Positions 25,826 through 34,752 are shown, counted from the stretch's first letter. The stretch: 63,483 nt of DNA from Betaproteobacteria bacterium (GCA_028292405.1 JAQGMJ010000024.1:1-63483), one strand, 5' to 3'. The notes: generated from the letters alone by a model not told the origin. Translations and numbers: made by a program.

Positions 25826-27403
25826 ATGCCTTTCAGCCGCCGCCGTTTTCTACAGACCTCTTCCGCTCTCGCCCTGCCCGCCCTTGGGAACCCGGCCTTC
25901 GGCCAGGCGCCGGCGATCATCACCCGCGATAGCGCGCGCCCGCAAATCCTCTCCGGCGTGCAGGCAGGCGACGTGACGGCCAATCACGGCATCGTCTGGA
26001 GCCGCAGCGACCGCGCCGCGCGCATGTGGGTCGAATGGTCGACCACATCCTCCTTCAGCAATGTGCAGCGCGTGCGCGGCCCCAATGCGCTGGAGGATAG
26101 CGATTTCACCGCGCGCCTGGACCTGACCGGCCTGCCCGCCGGCCAGGACATTTTCTACCGCGTCACGTTCGAAGACCTAGCCGGCGGCGCCCTCTCCGCC
26201 CCTACGCCGGGCCACTTCCGCACCCCGCCCACGGGCAAGCGCGACATCCGCTTCGTCTGGAGTGGCGACACCTGCGGCCAGGGCTGGGGCATTAACGAAG
26301 CAGCCGGCGGGATGAAGTGCTACGAAACCATCCGCGCGCAAAACCCGGACTTTTTCATCCACAGCGGCGACACCATCTATTCCGACTCCGTGGTGCAGGC
26401 CGAAGTGAAAATGCCCGACGGCAGCGTGTGGAAAAACCTCACCACCGAGGAAAAATCCAAGGTCGCCGAGACCCTCAACGAGTACCGCGGCAACCACCGC
26501 TACAACCTGATGGACGCCAACGTGCGCCGCTTCAACAGCGAAATCGCGCAGATCTGGCAATGGGACGACCATGAGGTGCTGAACAACTACTCGCCGACCA
26601 AGGACCTTACCAAAGACGCGCGCTATTACGAGAAGAACATCGCCCTGCTGGCGGCCCGCGGCCAGCGCGCCTTCATGGAATACAGCCCGATGCGCCAGCA
26701 CGGCGCCGACGAGTCGGGCCGGGTGTACAGGCAATTCTCCTATGGTCCGCTGCTCGACGTGTTCGTGCTCGACATGCGCTCCTACCGCGGCGGCAACAGC
26801 TACAACCGGCAAACCGAGATCAACGCCGAGTCGGTCTACCTCGGCGCCGAGCAGATCGCCTGGCTGACGCGCGCGCTGATCGCCTCGAAAGCGACCTGGA
26901 AGGTCATCGCCGCCGACATGCCCATCGGCCTGCAAGTCGATGACGGCAAAGACGCCGAAGGCCGCCCGATGTTCGAGGCGATCGCCAACGGCGACGGCCC
27001 GGCCCTGGGCCGCGAACTGGAAATCGCCCAGGTGCTGAAGTTCATCAAGCGCAACCGCATCCGCAACACCGTCTGGCTTACCGCCGACGTCCACTACACC
27101 GCCGCGCACTACTACACCCCGGTGCGCGCCCAGTTCGCCGACTTCGACCCCTTCTGGGAATTCGTCTCAGGTCCCCTGCACGCCGGCACCTTCGGTCCCA
27201 ACCCGCTGGACAACACCTTCGGCCCGGAACTCAAGTTCATCAAGGCCCCGGCCGCGGGCCAGGCCAACCTGCCGCCTTCGGCCGACATGCAATTCTTCGG
27301 CGAAGTCGCCATCGACGCCAAAACCGCCGGCATGAAGGTGATGCTCAAGGACTGGAACAACGTCACCCTGTGGAGCCAGGAACTGGCGCCCAGGCATACC
27401 TGA
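25826..27403 (+). CDS. phoD: PhoD-like alkaline phosphatase, Tat-exported
   Basis: A 525-residue metallophosphatase exported folded through Tat: MPFSRRRFLQTSSALALPAL holds the SRRRFLQ twin-arginine motif. The PhoD-family body follows: SGVQAGDVTANHGIVWSR (N-terminal domain), VWSGDTCGQGWG, FFIHSGDTIYSD (metal-binding Asp), QWDDHEVLNNYSP (Asp-Asp-His) and WLTADVHYTAAHYY (Asp-His). PhoD enzymes hydrolyse phosphate mono- and diesters in the periplasm, using Ca2+ and Fe3+. AGGGAG lies five bases before the ATG. With its own Pho box, it is the scavenging arm of the phosphate response. Two hairpin elements follow the stop codon. Confidence 0.93.
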   Translation: MPFSRRRFLQTSSALALPALGNPAFGQAPAIITRDSARPQILSGVQAGDVTANHGIVWSRSDRAARMWVEWSTTSSFSNVQRVRGPNALEDSDFTARLDLTGLPAGQDIFYRVTFEDLAGGALSAPTPGHFRTPPTGKRDIRFVWSGDTCGQGWGINEAAGGMKCYETIRAQNPDFFIHSGDTIYSDSVVQAEVKMPDGSVWKNLTTEEKSKVAETLNEYRGNHRYNLMDANVRRFNSEIAQIWQWDDHEVLNNYSPTKDLTKDARYYEKNIALLAARGQRAFMEYSPMRQHGADESGRVYRQFSYGPLLDVFVLDMRSYRGGNSYNRQTEINAESVYLGAEQIAWLTRALIASKATWKVIAADMPIGLQVDDGKDAEGRPMFEAIANGDGPALGRELEIAQVLKFIKRNRIRNTVWLTADVHYTAAHYYTPVRAQFADFDPFWEFVSGPLHAGTFGPNPLDNTFGPELKFIKAPAAGQANLPPSADMQFFGEVAIDAKTAGMKVMLKDWNNVTLWSQELAPRHT

Positions 27404-27406
27404 AAG

Positions 27407-27470
27407 GCGAAACCACGGTAAACGCCCCGAAGGAAGTCCCCTTGGGGGATAACGGTGGTTTCGCACTTTT
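27407..27470 (+). terminator. Nested-hairpin terminator after phoD-like gene
   Basis: Outer stem GCGAAACCAC (27407-27416) pairs with GTGGTTTCGC (27455-27464), then ACTTTTTG. An inner hairpin, TCCCC/GGGGA around TTG, sits inside. The outer stem plus T-run is terminator-like and starts four bases after the stop. The inner unit ACGCCCCGAAG... recurs at 27519. Confidence 0.7.
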
Positions 27471-27505
27471 TGTCGCCCAACACGACTGTGAAGTCCCTTG
27501 GCCGA

Positions 27506-27584
27506 AAACCTGAGAAAACGCCCCGAAGCAAGTCCCCTTGGGGGACGTCCTGAAAGAAGCCCTTCGGGGACCAGAGGTTTTTTT
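27506..27584 (+). repeat. Second nested-hairpin element, related to the first
   Basis: AAACCT (27506-27511) pairs with AGGTTT (27575-27580) and a T-run follows; inside, CCCCGAAG (27521-27528) pairs with CTTCGGGG (27562-27569) and GTCCCC with GGGGAC around 27532-27546. The block shares about 27 bases with 27422-27449, differing by one base in the core. A backup terminator or a repeated mobile hairpin are both possible. Bases 27585-27871 hold no gene. Confidence 0.6.
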
Positions 27585-27650
27585 CACAATTCAGGCGGGA
27601 CACGGAACCCGCCAGGATTTGAAGTGCGGTATTTAAGGAACCAACGCCAT

Positions 27651-27673
27651 CCTTGCGTGCGCGGCACGCAAGG
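27651..27673. repeat. 10-bp stem hairpin in the phoD-olsB gap
   Basis: CCTTGCGTGC/GCACGCAAGG with loop GCG, a perfect stem. It lies in the convergent gap between the phoD-like and olsB-like genes. There is no T-run on either side, so termination is not assured. Confidence 0.5.
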
Positions 27674-27871
27674 AAAACAAGCCAGAACCTAGCCTATCAG
27701 CGCATCCCGCGGGATCCAAGGGTCAGTTACAAATTCAACAGATTTAGTCGACGAACATCGCCAAGTGGCTGATACCACTGGATTTTCGTCGATCTTCCGC
27801 AAACAGGCCGCCCGACGGGAGGTGAGCGATTTCGCCGCCCGAGGCCATCCGGACGATGGCTTTCGAGCCTG

Positions 27872-28699
27872 TTACTTCAGCGCATCGAGCCCGAAGTGCC
27901 TGGCGTATTTCGGATTGACTTCATTCATCGGCAGGAAAATGAACATGTCGGCACTGTTGAAATCCGGGTCCCAGGCGGGCGGGCCGCCGATTTTCGCGCC
28001 CAGGCGCAAATAACCCTTGATCAGGGCCGGCACCACCAGCGCGTCCGGCGTGCGCAGCTTTTCCCACGGCAGCTCCACCCGCGGGAACACGCGGTATTCC
28101 GGGGCGACAAACTGCTCCGGCTTGAGCGAGGCGTACAGGTTGGCGGCGCCGTGGCCGCCATCGCGCAAGGGAACGCTGGCGCAGCCGATCAGGTACTGGT
28201 AGCCGTTGCGCTTCACATAGCGGGTGACGCCCGCCCACAGGGACATGATCACCTGGCCGTTGCGGTGGTCGCGGTGCACGCAGGAACGCCCCGCCTCCAC
28301 CGTGCAGTTGCGCAGGTGCGCCAGGCGCGAGATGTCGAATTCGCTTTCGCAATACAGGCGGCCGATGCGGCGCGCGTTTTCCGGCAGCAGCATGCGATAA
28401 GTGCCCACCACGCGGCCGTCGGCCTCGCTGCGCACCAGCAGGTGCTCGCAATACTTGTCGAACTCGTCGACGTCGTAGCCGGGCTGGCCCGCCTTCGGCT
28501 CGCTGGCCAGCTTGGCGCCCATTTCCTCGGCGAACACCTTGTAGCGCAAACGCTGCGCCTCGGCGATCTCCGACTGACTCGACGCCAGGGAGAGCGTGTA
28601 ACCTGCCGCGGCCTTCCGTTCAAACCGGGCTTTTGGCTCGGGTTGTTCGGAAGCGGAATCGATCGTGACCAATTCCTGCAGCCAGGGATGTGTCTTCAT
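27872..28699 (-). CDS. olsB: OlsB-like ornithine-lipid N-acyltransferase (GNAT fold)
   Basis: A 275-residue protein of the OlsB/putative haemolysin group. It has EAQRLRYKVFAEEMGA near residue 49, the CTVEAGRSCVHRDHRNGQVI acyl-donor region, LIGCASVPLRDGG and VPALIKGYLRLGAKIGGPPA with DPDFNSADMFIFL. OlsB transfers a 3-hydroxyacyl chain from ACP to ornithine, the first step to phosphorus-free ornithine lipids; OlsA, the second enzyme, is not in the window. The start has AAGGAG five bases upstream. Three Pho half-sites lie about 50 bases upstream, so phosphate control is expected, as described for olsB of rhizobia. Related N-acyl amino acid synthases remain an alternative. Confidence 0.78.
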   Translation of the reverse strand: MKTHPWLQELVTIDSASEQPEPKARFERKAAAGYTLSLASSQSEIAEAQRLRYKVFAEEMGAKLASEPKAGQPGYDVDEFDKYCEHLLVRSEADGRVVGTYRMLLPENARRIGRLYCESEFDISRLAHLRNCTVEAGRSCVHRDHRNGQVIMSLWAGVTRYVKRNGYQYLIGCASVPLRDGGHGAANLYASLKPEQFVAPEYRVFPRVELPWEKLRTPDALVVPALIKGYLRLGAKIGGPPAWDPDFNSADMFIFLPMNEVNPKYARHFGLDALK

Positions 28700-28750
28700 G
28701 CGCACTCCTTTTCTTTTTGGCACATACCGGCGCAATCGTGCCTAGCCGAT

Positions 28751-28779
28751 ATGACCGATCGGTGAAGCGTCCGTGAAGC
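28751..28779 (-). promoter_or_regulatory. Predicted PhoB box, three half-sites, before olsB
   Basis: Minus strand: GCTTCAC, GGAC, GCTTCAC, CGAT, CGGTCAT with exact 11-bp period. GCTTCAC is the same variant half-site found before plcP. A weak -10 (CACGAT, 28735-28740) follows at ten bases. It leaves a leader of about 30 bases ending in a good ribosome binding site. Confidence 0.68.
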
Positions 28780-28906
28780 TTTGATAACAAGCAGCTCCCG
28801 GGCAACAAAAACCCTTACACACGACACCGTCATGATGTAATTGTGCCATACCTCGCCCTTTTCCTGCGGGCCGGCCGGGCGGCCGCCCGGTCGCATTGCC
28901 GCCCGG

Positions 28907-29383
28907 CTACATGGCGAATTCGGGGGACCAGACCGCGCGCAGGGCGGTGCGGGCTTCGTCTTCGCGGGTGCGCGCGGTGAGCCACCAGATCGCGCTCTTT
29001 TTGATGCTCCATTCGGCCTCGCTGCCGGAAAGCAACAGCGCCACCGACTGGCCCAGGGTCGGCTGGTGGCCTACAACCAGGATCGCCCCCGAGGCTTTAC
29101 CATCCGCCCCCCCGCCCTGCGGCCAGTCCACCGCCGCCAGCAGGTCGGCCACGCTCTGATCCGGCGCGAGACCCGGGACGGTCTCGAAATCCAGCGTCAG
29201 CGCCTGCGCGGTCTGCTGCGCGCGTACCGCCGGACTGACCAGGATGCGCGCGCCCTTGGGCAGGTTGGCGTGCAGCCAGGCCGCCGCCAGGCTGGCCTGC
29301 TTCAGGCCGCGCTTGGTCAGTGGGCGTTTCATGTCGTTCTTGCCTTCTTCGGCCTCGGCGTGACGCCACAGGATCAGATGCAT
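28907..29383 (-). CDS. sixA: Phosphohistidine phosphatase SixA
   Basis: A 158-residue histidine phosphatase. The RHG-type motif is LWRHAEAE at residues 4-11 (His nucleophile), RPLTKRGLKQA follows, and VVGHQPTLG carries the second His. SixA removes phosphate from His in phosphotransfer proteins. AAGGAG stands seven bases before the ATG, which fixes the start. In related bacteria sixA is often near ppx/ppk. Here a Pho box with a near-consensus -10 precedes it, so it is probably raised in phosphate starvation, perhaps to damp histidine signalling. Its real target in this organism is not known. Confidence 0.85.
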   Translation of the reverse strand: MHLILWRHAEAEEGKNDMKRPLTKRGLKQASLAAAWLHANLPKGARILVSPAVRAQQTAQALTLDFETVPGLAPDQSVADLLAAVDWPQGGGADGKASGAILVVGHQPTLGQSVALLLSGSEAEWSIKKSAIWWLTARTREDEARTALRAVWSPEFAM

Positions 29384-29411
29384 CCACAGCTCCTTTGTCT
29401 TGGACCGCGCG

Positions 29412-29445
29412 GTTATACCGGCCGCAGGTGACAGTGAAGTGAACG
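29412..29445 (-). promoter_or_regulatory. Predicted PhoB-dependent promoter of sixA
   Basis: Minus strand: CGTTCAC, TTCA, CTGTCAC (29428-29445), then exactly ten bases, then TATAAC (29412-29417), 5 of 6 to the -10 consensus. The second half-site is perfect. Leader to the sixA ATG is about 22 bases. Confidence 0.8.
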
Positions 29446-29465
29446 GCGCAGCCCCATGCATAGCT

Positions 29466-29499
29466 CATTCATCCGCCTGTCATGCGCCGATCTTACCTT
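29466..29499 (+). promoter_or_regulatory. Predicted PhoB-dependent promoter of the binding-protein gene
   Basis: CATTCAT, CCGC, CTGTCAT (29466-29483); second half-site perfect, first 5 of 7. TACCTT follows after ten bases as a weak -10. It is divergent from the sixA promoter, 20 bases between boxes. Confidence 0.65.
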
Positions 29500-29566
29500 T
29501 GCGCCTCAATCGCAGGACCAGAGCGCCACAGACAAATGGCGCCATACAAAGGGAAAACAACCACTC

Positions 29567-30697
29567 ATGCAAAGTGTCATCAGGGGGATGTGCGTATTCG
29601 CGTTCGCCATCGCCAGCGCCGGCGCGCGCGCCGCCGGCAATGAAATTGTCGTCGGCGAGATCGTCGACCAGTCGCCGGCCTGGATCGAAGCCGGGCGCGA
29701 TTATGTGGCCGGGGCAAAAACCTATTTCGACCAGGTCAACAGCGAAGGCGGAATCAACGGCCACAAAATCGTCCACCTGGTGAAGGACGGCGGCGGCAAG
29801 CCGGCCGAAGTGGCGCGGGCGGCCGCCGAACTGCTGGGCGAGGGCCATGCCGACGTGCTGTTCGGCGCCATCGGCGACGCCACCATGAAAAGCCTCAGCG
29901 ACGCCGGCATCGCCGAAAAGCAGAACGTGGTGCTGTTCGCCCCGCTCACCGGCCTGCCGGCGGCGCAGCGCCAGACAAGGACCATGCGCGCCAGCTATGC
30001 CGATGAGGCGAAAAGCCTGGTGCACCACTTTACCAACCTGGGCCTGACGGCGTTTTGCGTGGTCGTCACCCCCGGCGACGAGCAGAAGGCCAGCCTGGCG
30101 GCGGTGCGCCAGGCGATCGCGGCGATCGGCCGCAAGCCGGTCTGCGAGGTGTCCCTGGCCGAGATCGGTGGCGATGCGCGCGCCACCGCGCAGGCGGTGC
30201 AGGCGGCGCGCCCGCAGGCGGTGTTCCTGCTCGGCGACAGTTCGGTGGCGGGCGGCTTTATCCGCGAATTCCCGTTCAAGAAGCTCGGCATCACCGTCGG
30301 CGCCCTGTCGCTGGTGAACAATACGGCGCTCCTGGAAATCGCCGGGCCGGAAGCGGCGCGCGGCATGGTGATCACCCAGGTGGTGCCGAGCCCGCAAAAG
30401 GAGTCGGTACCGGTGGTGCGCGAACATGTGCGGGCGATGCGCAAGTTCCGCGACGAGCCGCCCTCGCAACTCACCCTGGAAGGCTTCATCGCCGCCAAGA
30501 CCATGGTGGAGGCGTTGCGCCGCGGCCTTTCGGCCAAGGCGGTGCGGCGTGAGGACGTCAGCGCCACTCTGGTGGCCCTGCCGGAGACCGACATGACCCG
30601 ATTGCTCAACCAGTATGCCTCCGGCAGCGGCGGTAGCGGCGGCGCGCGTCTGATCGAAGTGACCATGATGGGTCGGGACGGCATGCTGATCCGGTAA
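29567..30697 (+). CDS. Orphan type I periplasmic binding protein (LivJ-like)
   Basis: A 376-residue exported protein: MQSVIRGMCVFAFAIASAGA is a signal peptide ending near ARAAG. The mature part starts NEIVVGEIVDQSPAWIEAG and has YFDQVNSEGGINGHKIVHLV and LLGEGHADVLFGAIGDATM, typical of the branched-chain amino acid/amide binding-protein fold. No permease or ATPase genes adjoin. AAGGGA lies about 12 bases upstream of ATG 29567. The Pho box upstream suggests use in phosphate stress: a nitrogen- or carbon-containing phosphorus source, or a sensor. Ligand unknown. A run of GSGGSGG near residue 360 looks like a flexible linker. Confidence 0.75.
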   Translation: MQSVIRGMCVFAFAIASAGARAAGNEIVVGEIVDQSPAWIEAGRDYVAGAKTYFDQVNSEGGINGHKIVHLVKDGGGKPAEVARAAAELLGEGHADVLFGAIGDATMKSLSDAGIAEKQNVVLFAPLTGLPAAQRQTRTMRASYADEAKSLVHHFTNLGLTAFCVVVTPGDEQKASLAAVRQAIAAIGRKPVCEVSLAEIGGDARATAQAVQAARPQAVFLLGDSSVAGGFIREFPFKKLGITVGALSLVNNTALLEIAGPEAARGMVITQVVPSPQKESVPVVREHVRAMRKFRDEPPSQLTLEGFIAAKTMVEALRRGLSAKAVRREDVSATLVALPETDMTRLLNQYASGSGGSGGARLIEVTMMGRDGMLIR

Positions 30698-30742
30698 ACC
30701 TGTGCTGTAGCAAACCACAGGCCCGCGTTCGCGCCGGCCGCC

Positions 30743-30776
30743 GTGTCACACAGGTGAAATATTGCCGTCATAAAGT
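30743..30776 (+). promoter_or_regulatory. Predicted PhoB box region before pstS
   Basis: Three half-sites at 11-bp period: GTGTCAC (30743-30749), GTGAAAT (30754-30760) and CCGTCAT (30765-30771). With the first two as the active pair, TAAAGT (30771-30776) is a -10 at ten bases. This leaves a leader of about 100 bases before the pstS ATG, long for the operon. Confidence 0.65.
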
Positions 30777-30883
30777 GCGCCCATCGACGTAATTCGCAGT
30801 CGCGTCAAAAGCAGTGCCCATAACAATAACATCTTGATAAATCTGCAAATTTTCAGAAGTAAACTCTCAAAAAGGACCATTCA

Positions 30884-31921
30884 ATGCTGAAAACGACCCT
30901 CAGGATCGCCAGTGCCATCGCGGCGGGCGCTTTTGCCCTCAACGCCATGGCCGTCGACATCACCGGCGCCGGCGCGACTTTCCCCTACCCGATCTACGCC
31001 AAGTGGGCCGACGCCTACAAGAAGGCTTCGGGCAACGGCCTGAACTACCAGTCGATCGGCTCCGGCGGCGGCATCAAGCAGATCACCGCCAAGACCGTCG
31101 ACTTCGGCGCTTCCGACATGCCCCTGTCGGCTGACGAACTGAGCAAGGCCGGCCTGATGCAATTCCCCGCCGTGATGGGCGGCGTGGTGCCGGTGTACAA
31201 CCTGAAGGACGTGAAGTCGGGCGAACTGAAGTTCACCGGCGAACTCCTGGCCGCGATCTACAACGGCAAGATCACCAAGTGGAGCGACCCGGCGATCAAG
31301 GCCCTGAACCCCAGCGCCAAGCTGCCCGACGACGCCATCTCGGTGGTGCATCGCTCCGACGGTTCGGGCACGACTTTCGTGTGGACCAACTACCTGTCGA
31401 AGACTTCGGCCGACTGGAAGAGCAGCGTCGGTGAAGGCACTTCCGTGAAGTGGGCCACCGGTGTCGGCGGCAAGGGTAACGAAGGCGTCGCCTCCTACGT
31501 GCAGCGCATCAACGGCGCCATCGGCTACGTCGAATACGCCTACGCCAAGCAGAACAAGCTGGCCTTCGGTTCGGTGAAGAACAAGGACGGCGCCTTCGTC
31601 GCGCCGGAAGACGACAGCTTCAAGGCCGCCGCCGCCGGCGCCGACTGGGCCAAGACCCCCGGCATGGCGGTGATCCTGACCGACCAGCCCGGCAAGGCTT
31701 CCTGGCCGATCACCAGCGCCACCTTCATCCTGATGCACAAGGCGCAGGACAAGCCCGAAATGGCCAAGGAAGTGCTGAAGTTCTTCGACTGGTCGTTCAA
31801 GAACGGCGGCGCGATGGCTGCTGAACTGGACTACGTGCCGATGCCCGACGCCGTGGTCAAGCTGATCCAGGCCTCGTGGAAAAGCCAGATCAAGGACACC
31901 GCCGGCAAGGCCCTGTACTAA
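30884..31921 (+). CDS. pstS: Phosphate ABC transporter, periplasmic binding protein
   Basis: A 345-residue PstS. The signal peptide MLKTTLRIASAIAAGAFALN ends near AMAVD, followed by ITGAGATFPYPIYAKWADAY. Phosphate ligands are in SIGSGGGIKQI, VDFGASDMPLS and VVHRSDGSGTTFVWTNYL. The ATG has AAAGGA at 30872-30877. It captures orthophosphate in the periplasm for PstCAB. First gene of pstSCAB-phoU-phoB-phoR, all on one strand, with a Pho box upstream. A strong hairpin follows the stop codon, which could keep pstS message more abundant than the rest. Confidence 0.97.
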   Translation: MLKTTLRIASAIAAGAFALNAMAVDITGAGATFPYPIYAKWADAYKKASGNGLNYQSIGSGGGIKQITAKTVDFGASDMPLSADELSKAGLMQFPAVMGGVVPVYNLKDVKSGELKFTGELLAAIYNGKITKWSDPAIKALNPSAKLPDDAISVVHRSDGSGTTFVWTNYLSKTSADWKSSVGEGTSVKWATGVGGKGNEGVASYVQRINGAIGYVEYAYAKQNKLAFGSVKNKDGAFVAPEDDSFKAAAAGADWAKTPGMAVILTDQPGKASWPITSATFILMHKAQDKPEMAKEVLKFFDWSFKNGGAMAAELDYVPMPDAVVKLIQASWKSQIKDTAGKALY

Positions 31922-31931
31922 GAGTTGAAAA

Positions 31932-31957
31932 CCGGTCCCTTCGCGTGAAGGGACCGG
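31932..31957 (+). repeat. Strong hairpin in pstS-pstC gap
   Basis: Perfect 11-bp stem CCGGTCCCTTC/GAAGGGACCGG with loop GCGT, ten bases after the pstS stop and without a T-run. A hairpin like this can protect the 3' end of pstS mRNA or reduce read-through, giving more receptor than permease. Confidence 0.75.
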
Positions 31958-32045
31958 GCGTTGCGCAGAAATCTCCTTGTTTTATCCGTAGTCCCGGTTG
32001 CAGCAGTTTCGGCGGGCACAGCGCCCGCCTCCATCATTCCTTCCC

Positions 32046-33065
32046 ATGAATACCGCGACCCTTCCCAATTCCGAGACCCGCAAGCCAGTGGAATCCAAGA
32101 CCACCACCATTCCGCCTGCTCCACACGCGCGCGATGGGTCGGCTCTGGCAGATACGTTGTTCACCAACTTGACGCGACTCGCGGCGTTTGTGGTGTTCAG
32201 TTTGCTGGCGGCGATTTTCGTATCGCTGGTTCTCGGCAGCAGCAAGTCAATCATGCGCTTCGGCCCCGCGTTCCTGTGGACCAGCGAATGGGACCCAGTA
32301 AAGGAGCAGTTCGGCGCCCTGGTGCCGATCTTCGGCACCCTGGTTACCGCGGCCATCGCAATGGTCATCGCCGTGCCGGTGAGCTTCGGAATCGCCATGT
32401 TCCTGACCGAGTTGTCGCCGAAGTGGCTCAAGCGTCCGCTGGGCACCGCCATCGAACTACTGGCCGCCATTCCTTCGATCATTTACGGCATGTGGGGCCT
32501 GTTTGTCTTCGCCCCGCTGTTTTCCACCTACGTCCAGCCGCTGATGATCAAGACGCTGGGCGCCATTCCCGGCCTGGGACTATTGTTCGCCGGTGCGCCG
32601 ATGGGTATCGGCATGTTCACCGCCGGGCTGATCCTGTCTATCATGGTCATCCCCTTCATCACCGCCGTAATGCGCGATGTGTTCGACCTGGTGCCGCCGA
32701 TGCTCAAGGAGTCGGCCTACGGACTGGGCGGCACTACCTGGGAGGTGATGTACCGGGTCGTCCTGCCGTATACCAAGGTGGGCGTGGTCGGCGGCGTGAT
32801 GCTCGGCCTAGGTCGTGCCTTGGGCGAGACGATGGCGGTGACCTTCGTCATCGGCAACGCCTACCAACTCTCGCCTTCGCTATTTGCGCCTGGCAACAGT
32901 ATCGCCTCGGCGCTGGCCAACGAGTTTACCGAGGCGCGCGGCGAATTGCACAGTTCGGCGCTGATCGAGTTGGGCCTGATCCTGTTTTTGATCACTAGCA
33001 TAGTGCTGGCGATTTCCAAATTCCTGCTGTCGCGCCTGAGCCGCGATGAGGGCGCACGTTCATGA
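32046..33065 (+). CDS. pstC: Phosphate ABC transporter permease PstC
   Basis: A 339-residue inner-membrane permease with about six transmembrane segments, e.g. [20 protein letters not shown] and [18 protein letters not shown]. The permease loop that contacts PstB is [22 protein letters not shown] with [10 protein letters not shown] near. ATG 32046 is chosen; an upstream in-frame region adds only Pro/Arg-rich residues. Its stop overlaps pstA by four bases. About 60 N-terminal residues precede the first segment, as usual in betaproteobacterial PstC. Confidence 0.95.
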   Translation: MNTATLPNSETRKPVESKTTTIPPAPHARDGSALADTLFTNLTRLAAFVVFSLLAAIFVSLVLGSSKSIMRFGPAFLWTSEWDPVKEQFGALVPIFGTLVTAAIAMVIAVPVSFGIAMFLTELSPKWLKRPLGTAIELLAAIPSIIYGMWGLFVFAPLFSTYVQPLMIKTLGAIPGLGLLFAGAPMGIGMFTAGLILSIMVIPFITAVMRDVFDLVPPMLKESAYGLGGTTWEVMYRVVLPYTKVGVVGGVMLGLGRALGETMAVTFVIGNAYQLSPSLFAPGNSIASALANEFTEARGELHSSALIELGLILFLITSIVLAISKFLLSRLSRDEGARS

Positions 33066-33943
33066 GCGCCGTGCCTGCAATGTTCAATCCAATCTCCGAG
33101 AGCAACCCGATCTATCGGGCCCGGCGCAGGAAGAACCGTGTCCTGATGGGCGTTTCGCTGGCGATGCTGATTTATGGGCTGGTATGGCTGGTATGGATCC
33201 TGGTGACGCTGCTTTGGGAAAGTGCCGGCGCACTCAGCCCCACCCTGTTTACGCTCATGACGCCGCCACCCGGCGCCAAGGAAAGCGGCGGCCTGGCCAA
33301 CCCGATCTGGGGCAGCCTGTTGATCGTCTCCTCCGCTACGGCGATCGGCACGCCGATCGGCATTCTCGCCGGCACTTACCTGGCAGAGTTCGGCCGTGGC
33401 TCGTGGCTGGCTTCGGCGACGCGCTTCCTCAACGACATGCTGCTGTCCACGCCGTCGATCATCATCGGCCTGTTCATCTACACCGTATACGTGGCGCAGG
33501 TCCGGCACTATTCCGGCTGGGCCGGGTCTTTCGCGCTGGCACTGATCGTCATTCCCGTGGTGGTCCGTACCACCGACGACATGCTCAAGCTGGTGCCCAA
33601 CTCCGTGCGTGAAGCCGCCATTGCCCTGGGCTGCCCGAAGTGGAAAATGGTCACCATGGTGTGCTACCGCGCGGCGCGCGCCGGCATCATGACCGGCGTG
33701 CTGCTGGCGGTTGCACGCATCTCCGGCGAGACCGCGCCGCTGGTGTTCACTGCGCTGAACAACCAGTTCTTCTCCAACAACATGAATGCGCCGATGGCCA
33801 ACCTGCCGCAGGTGATCTTCCAGTTCGCCATGAGTCCGTTCGAGGACTGGCAGCGCCTGGCCTGGGGCGCCTCGGCCCTGATCACCGCCGCGGTGCTGCT
33901 GCTCAACATCGTCGCCCGATACATTCTTTCGCGTTCCAAATAA
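33062..33943 (+). CDS. pstA: Phosphate ABC transporter permease PstA
   Basis: A 293-residue permease partner of PstC. Membrane segments include [20 protein letters not shown] and [20 protein letters not shown]. The contact loop reads [20 protein letters not shown], with [17 protein letters not shown] overlaps the pstC stop (ATGA). Three bases separate it from pstB, so translation is coupled along the operon. Confidence 0.95.
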   Translation: MSAVPAMFNPISESNPIYRARRRKNRVLMGVSLAMLIYGLVWLVWILVTLLWESAGALSPTLFTLMTPPPGAKESGGLANPIWGSLLIVSSATAIGTPIGILAGTYLAEFGRGSWLASATRFLNDMLLSTPSIIIGLFIYTVYVAQVRHYSGWAGSFALALIVIPVVVRTTDDMLKLVPNSVREAAIALGCPKWKMVTMVCYRAARAGIMTGVLLAVARISGETAPLVFTALNNQFFSNNMNAPMANLPQVIFQFAMSPFEDWQRLAWGASALITAAVLLLNIVARYILSRSK

Positions 33944-33946
33944 TCC

Positions 33947-34732
33947 ATGACCGCCGATACGCTTAGCCTTGAAAAACTGCCGTCCAAGCTGCAGGTCAAC
34001 GACCTGAATTTCTACTACGGCGGCTACCACGCCCTGAAGAACGTCTCGATGTCGATTCCGGAGAAATGCGTCACCGCCTTCATCGGGCCCTCCGGCTGCG
34101 GCAAGTCGACTCTTCTGCGCACCTTCAACCGCATGTTCGAGCTGTATCCGGAGCAGCGCGCCGAAGGCCAGATCATGATGAACGGCGAGAACCTGCTGAC
34201 CACCACCATGGACGTGGGCCTGTTGCGCGCGCAGATCGGCATGGTGTTCCAGAAGCCGACGCCCTTCCCGATGTCGATCTACGACAACATCGCCTTCGGC
34301 ATCAAGCTGTTCGAGAACCTGAACCGTACCGAGATGGAAGACCGCGTCGAGTGGGCGCTGACCAAGGCGGCGCTGTGGAACGAGGTGAAGGACAAGCTCA
34401 AGCAGTCGGGCAACGGCCTCTCCGGCGGGCAGCAGCAGCGATTGTGTATCGCCCGCGCCATCGCGATCAAGCCGCAGGTGCTGCTGATGGACGAGCCCTG
34501 CTCGGCGCTGGACCCGATTTCCACCGGCTACATCGAAGAGCTGATCACCGAGCTGAAGAAGGACTACACAGTGGTGATCGTCACCCACAACATGCAGCAT
34601 GCGGCGCGCGCCTCGGACTTCACCGCCTATATGTACCTGGGCGAGCTGATCGAGTTCGGCAAGACGGACGACATTTTCGTGCAGCCGAAGAAAAAGCAGA
34701 CCGAGGATTACATCACCGGCCGCTTCGGTTGA
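33947..34732 (+). CDS. pstB: Phosphate ABC transporter ATPase PstB
   Basis: A 261-residue ATPase. Walker [13 protein letters not shown]-loop [20 protein letters not shown], signature [16 protein letters not shown], Walker [12 protein letters not shown] and the switch His in VIVTHNMQ are all present. It drives phosphate import by PstCA and relays transport state to PhoR with PhoU. Twenty bases separate it from phoU. Confidence 0.97.
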   Translation: MTADTLSLEKLPSKLQVNDLNFYYGGYHALKNVSMSIPEKCVTAFIGPSGCGKSTLLRTFNRMFELYPEQRAEGQIMMNGENLLTTTMDVGLLRAQIGMVFQKPTPFPMSIYDNIAFGIKLFENLNRTEMEDRVEWALTKAALWNEVKDKLKQSGNGLSGGQQQRLCIARAIAIKPQVLLMDEPCSALDPISTGYIEELITELKKDYTVVIVTHNMQHAARASDFTAYMYLGELIEFGKTDDIFVQPKKKQTEDYITGRFG

Positions 34733-34752
34733 TCACCAGGAGATAAGACATC

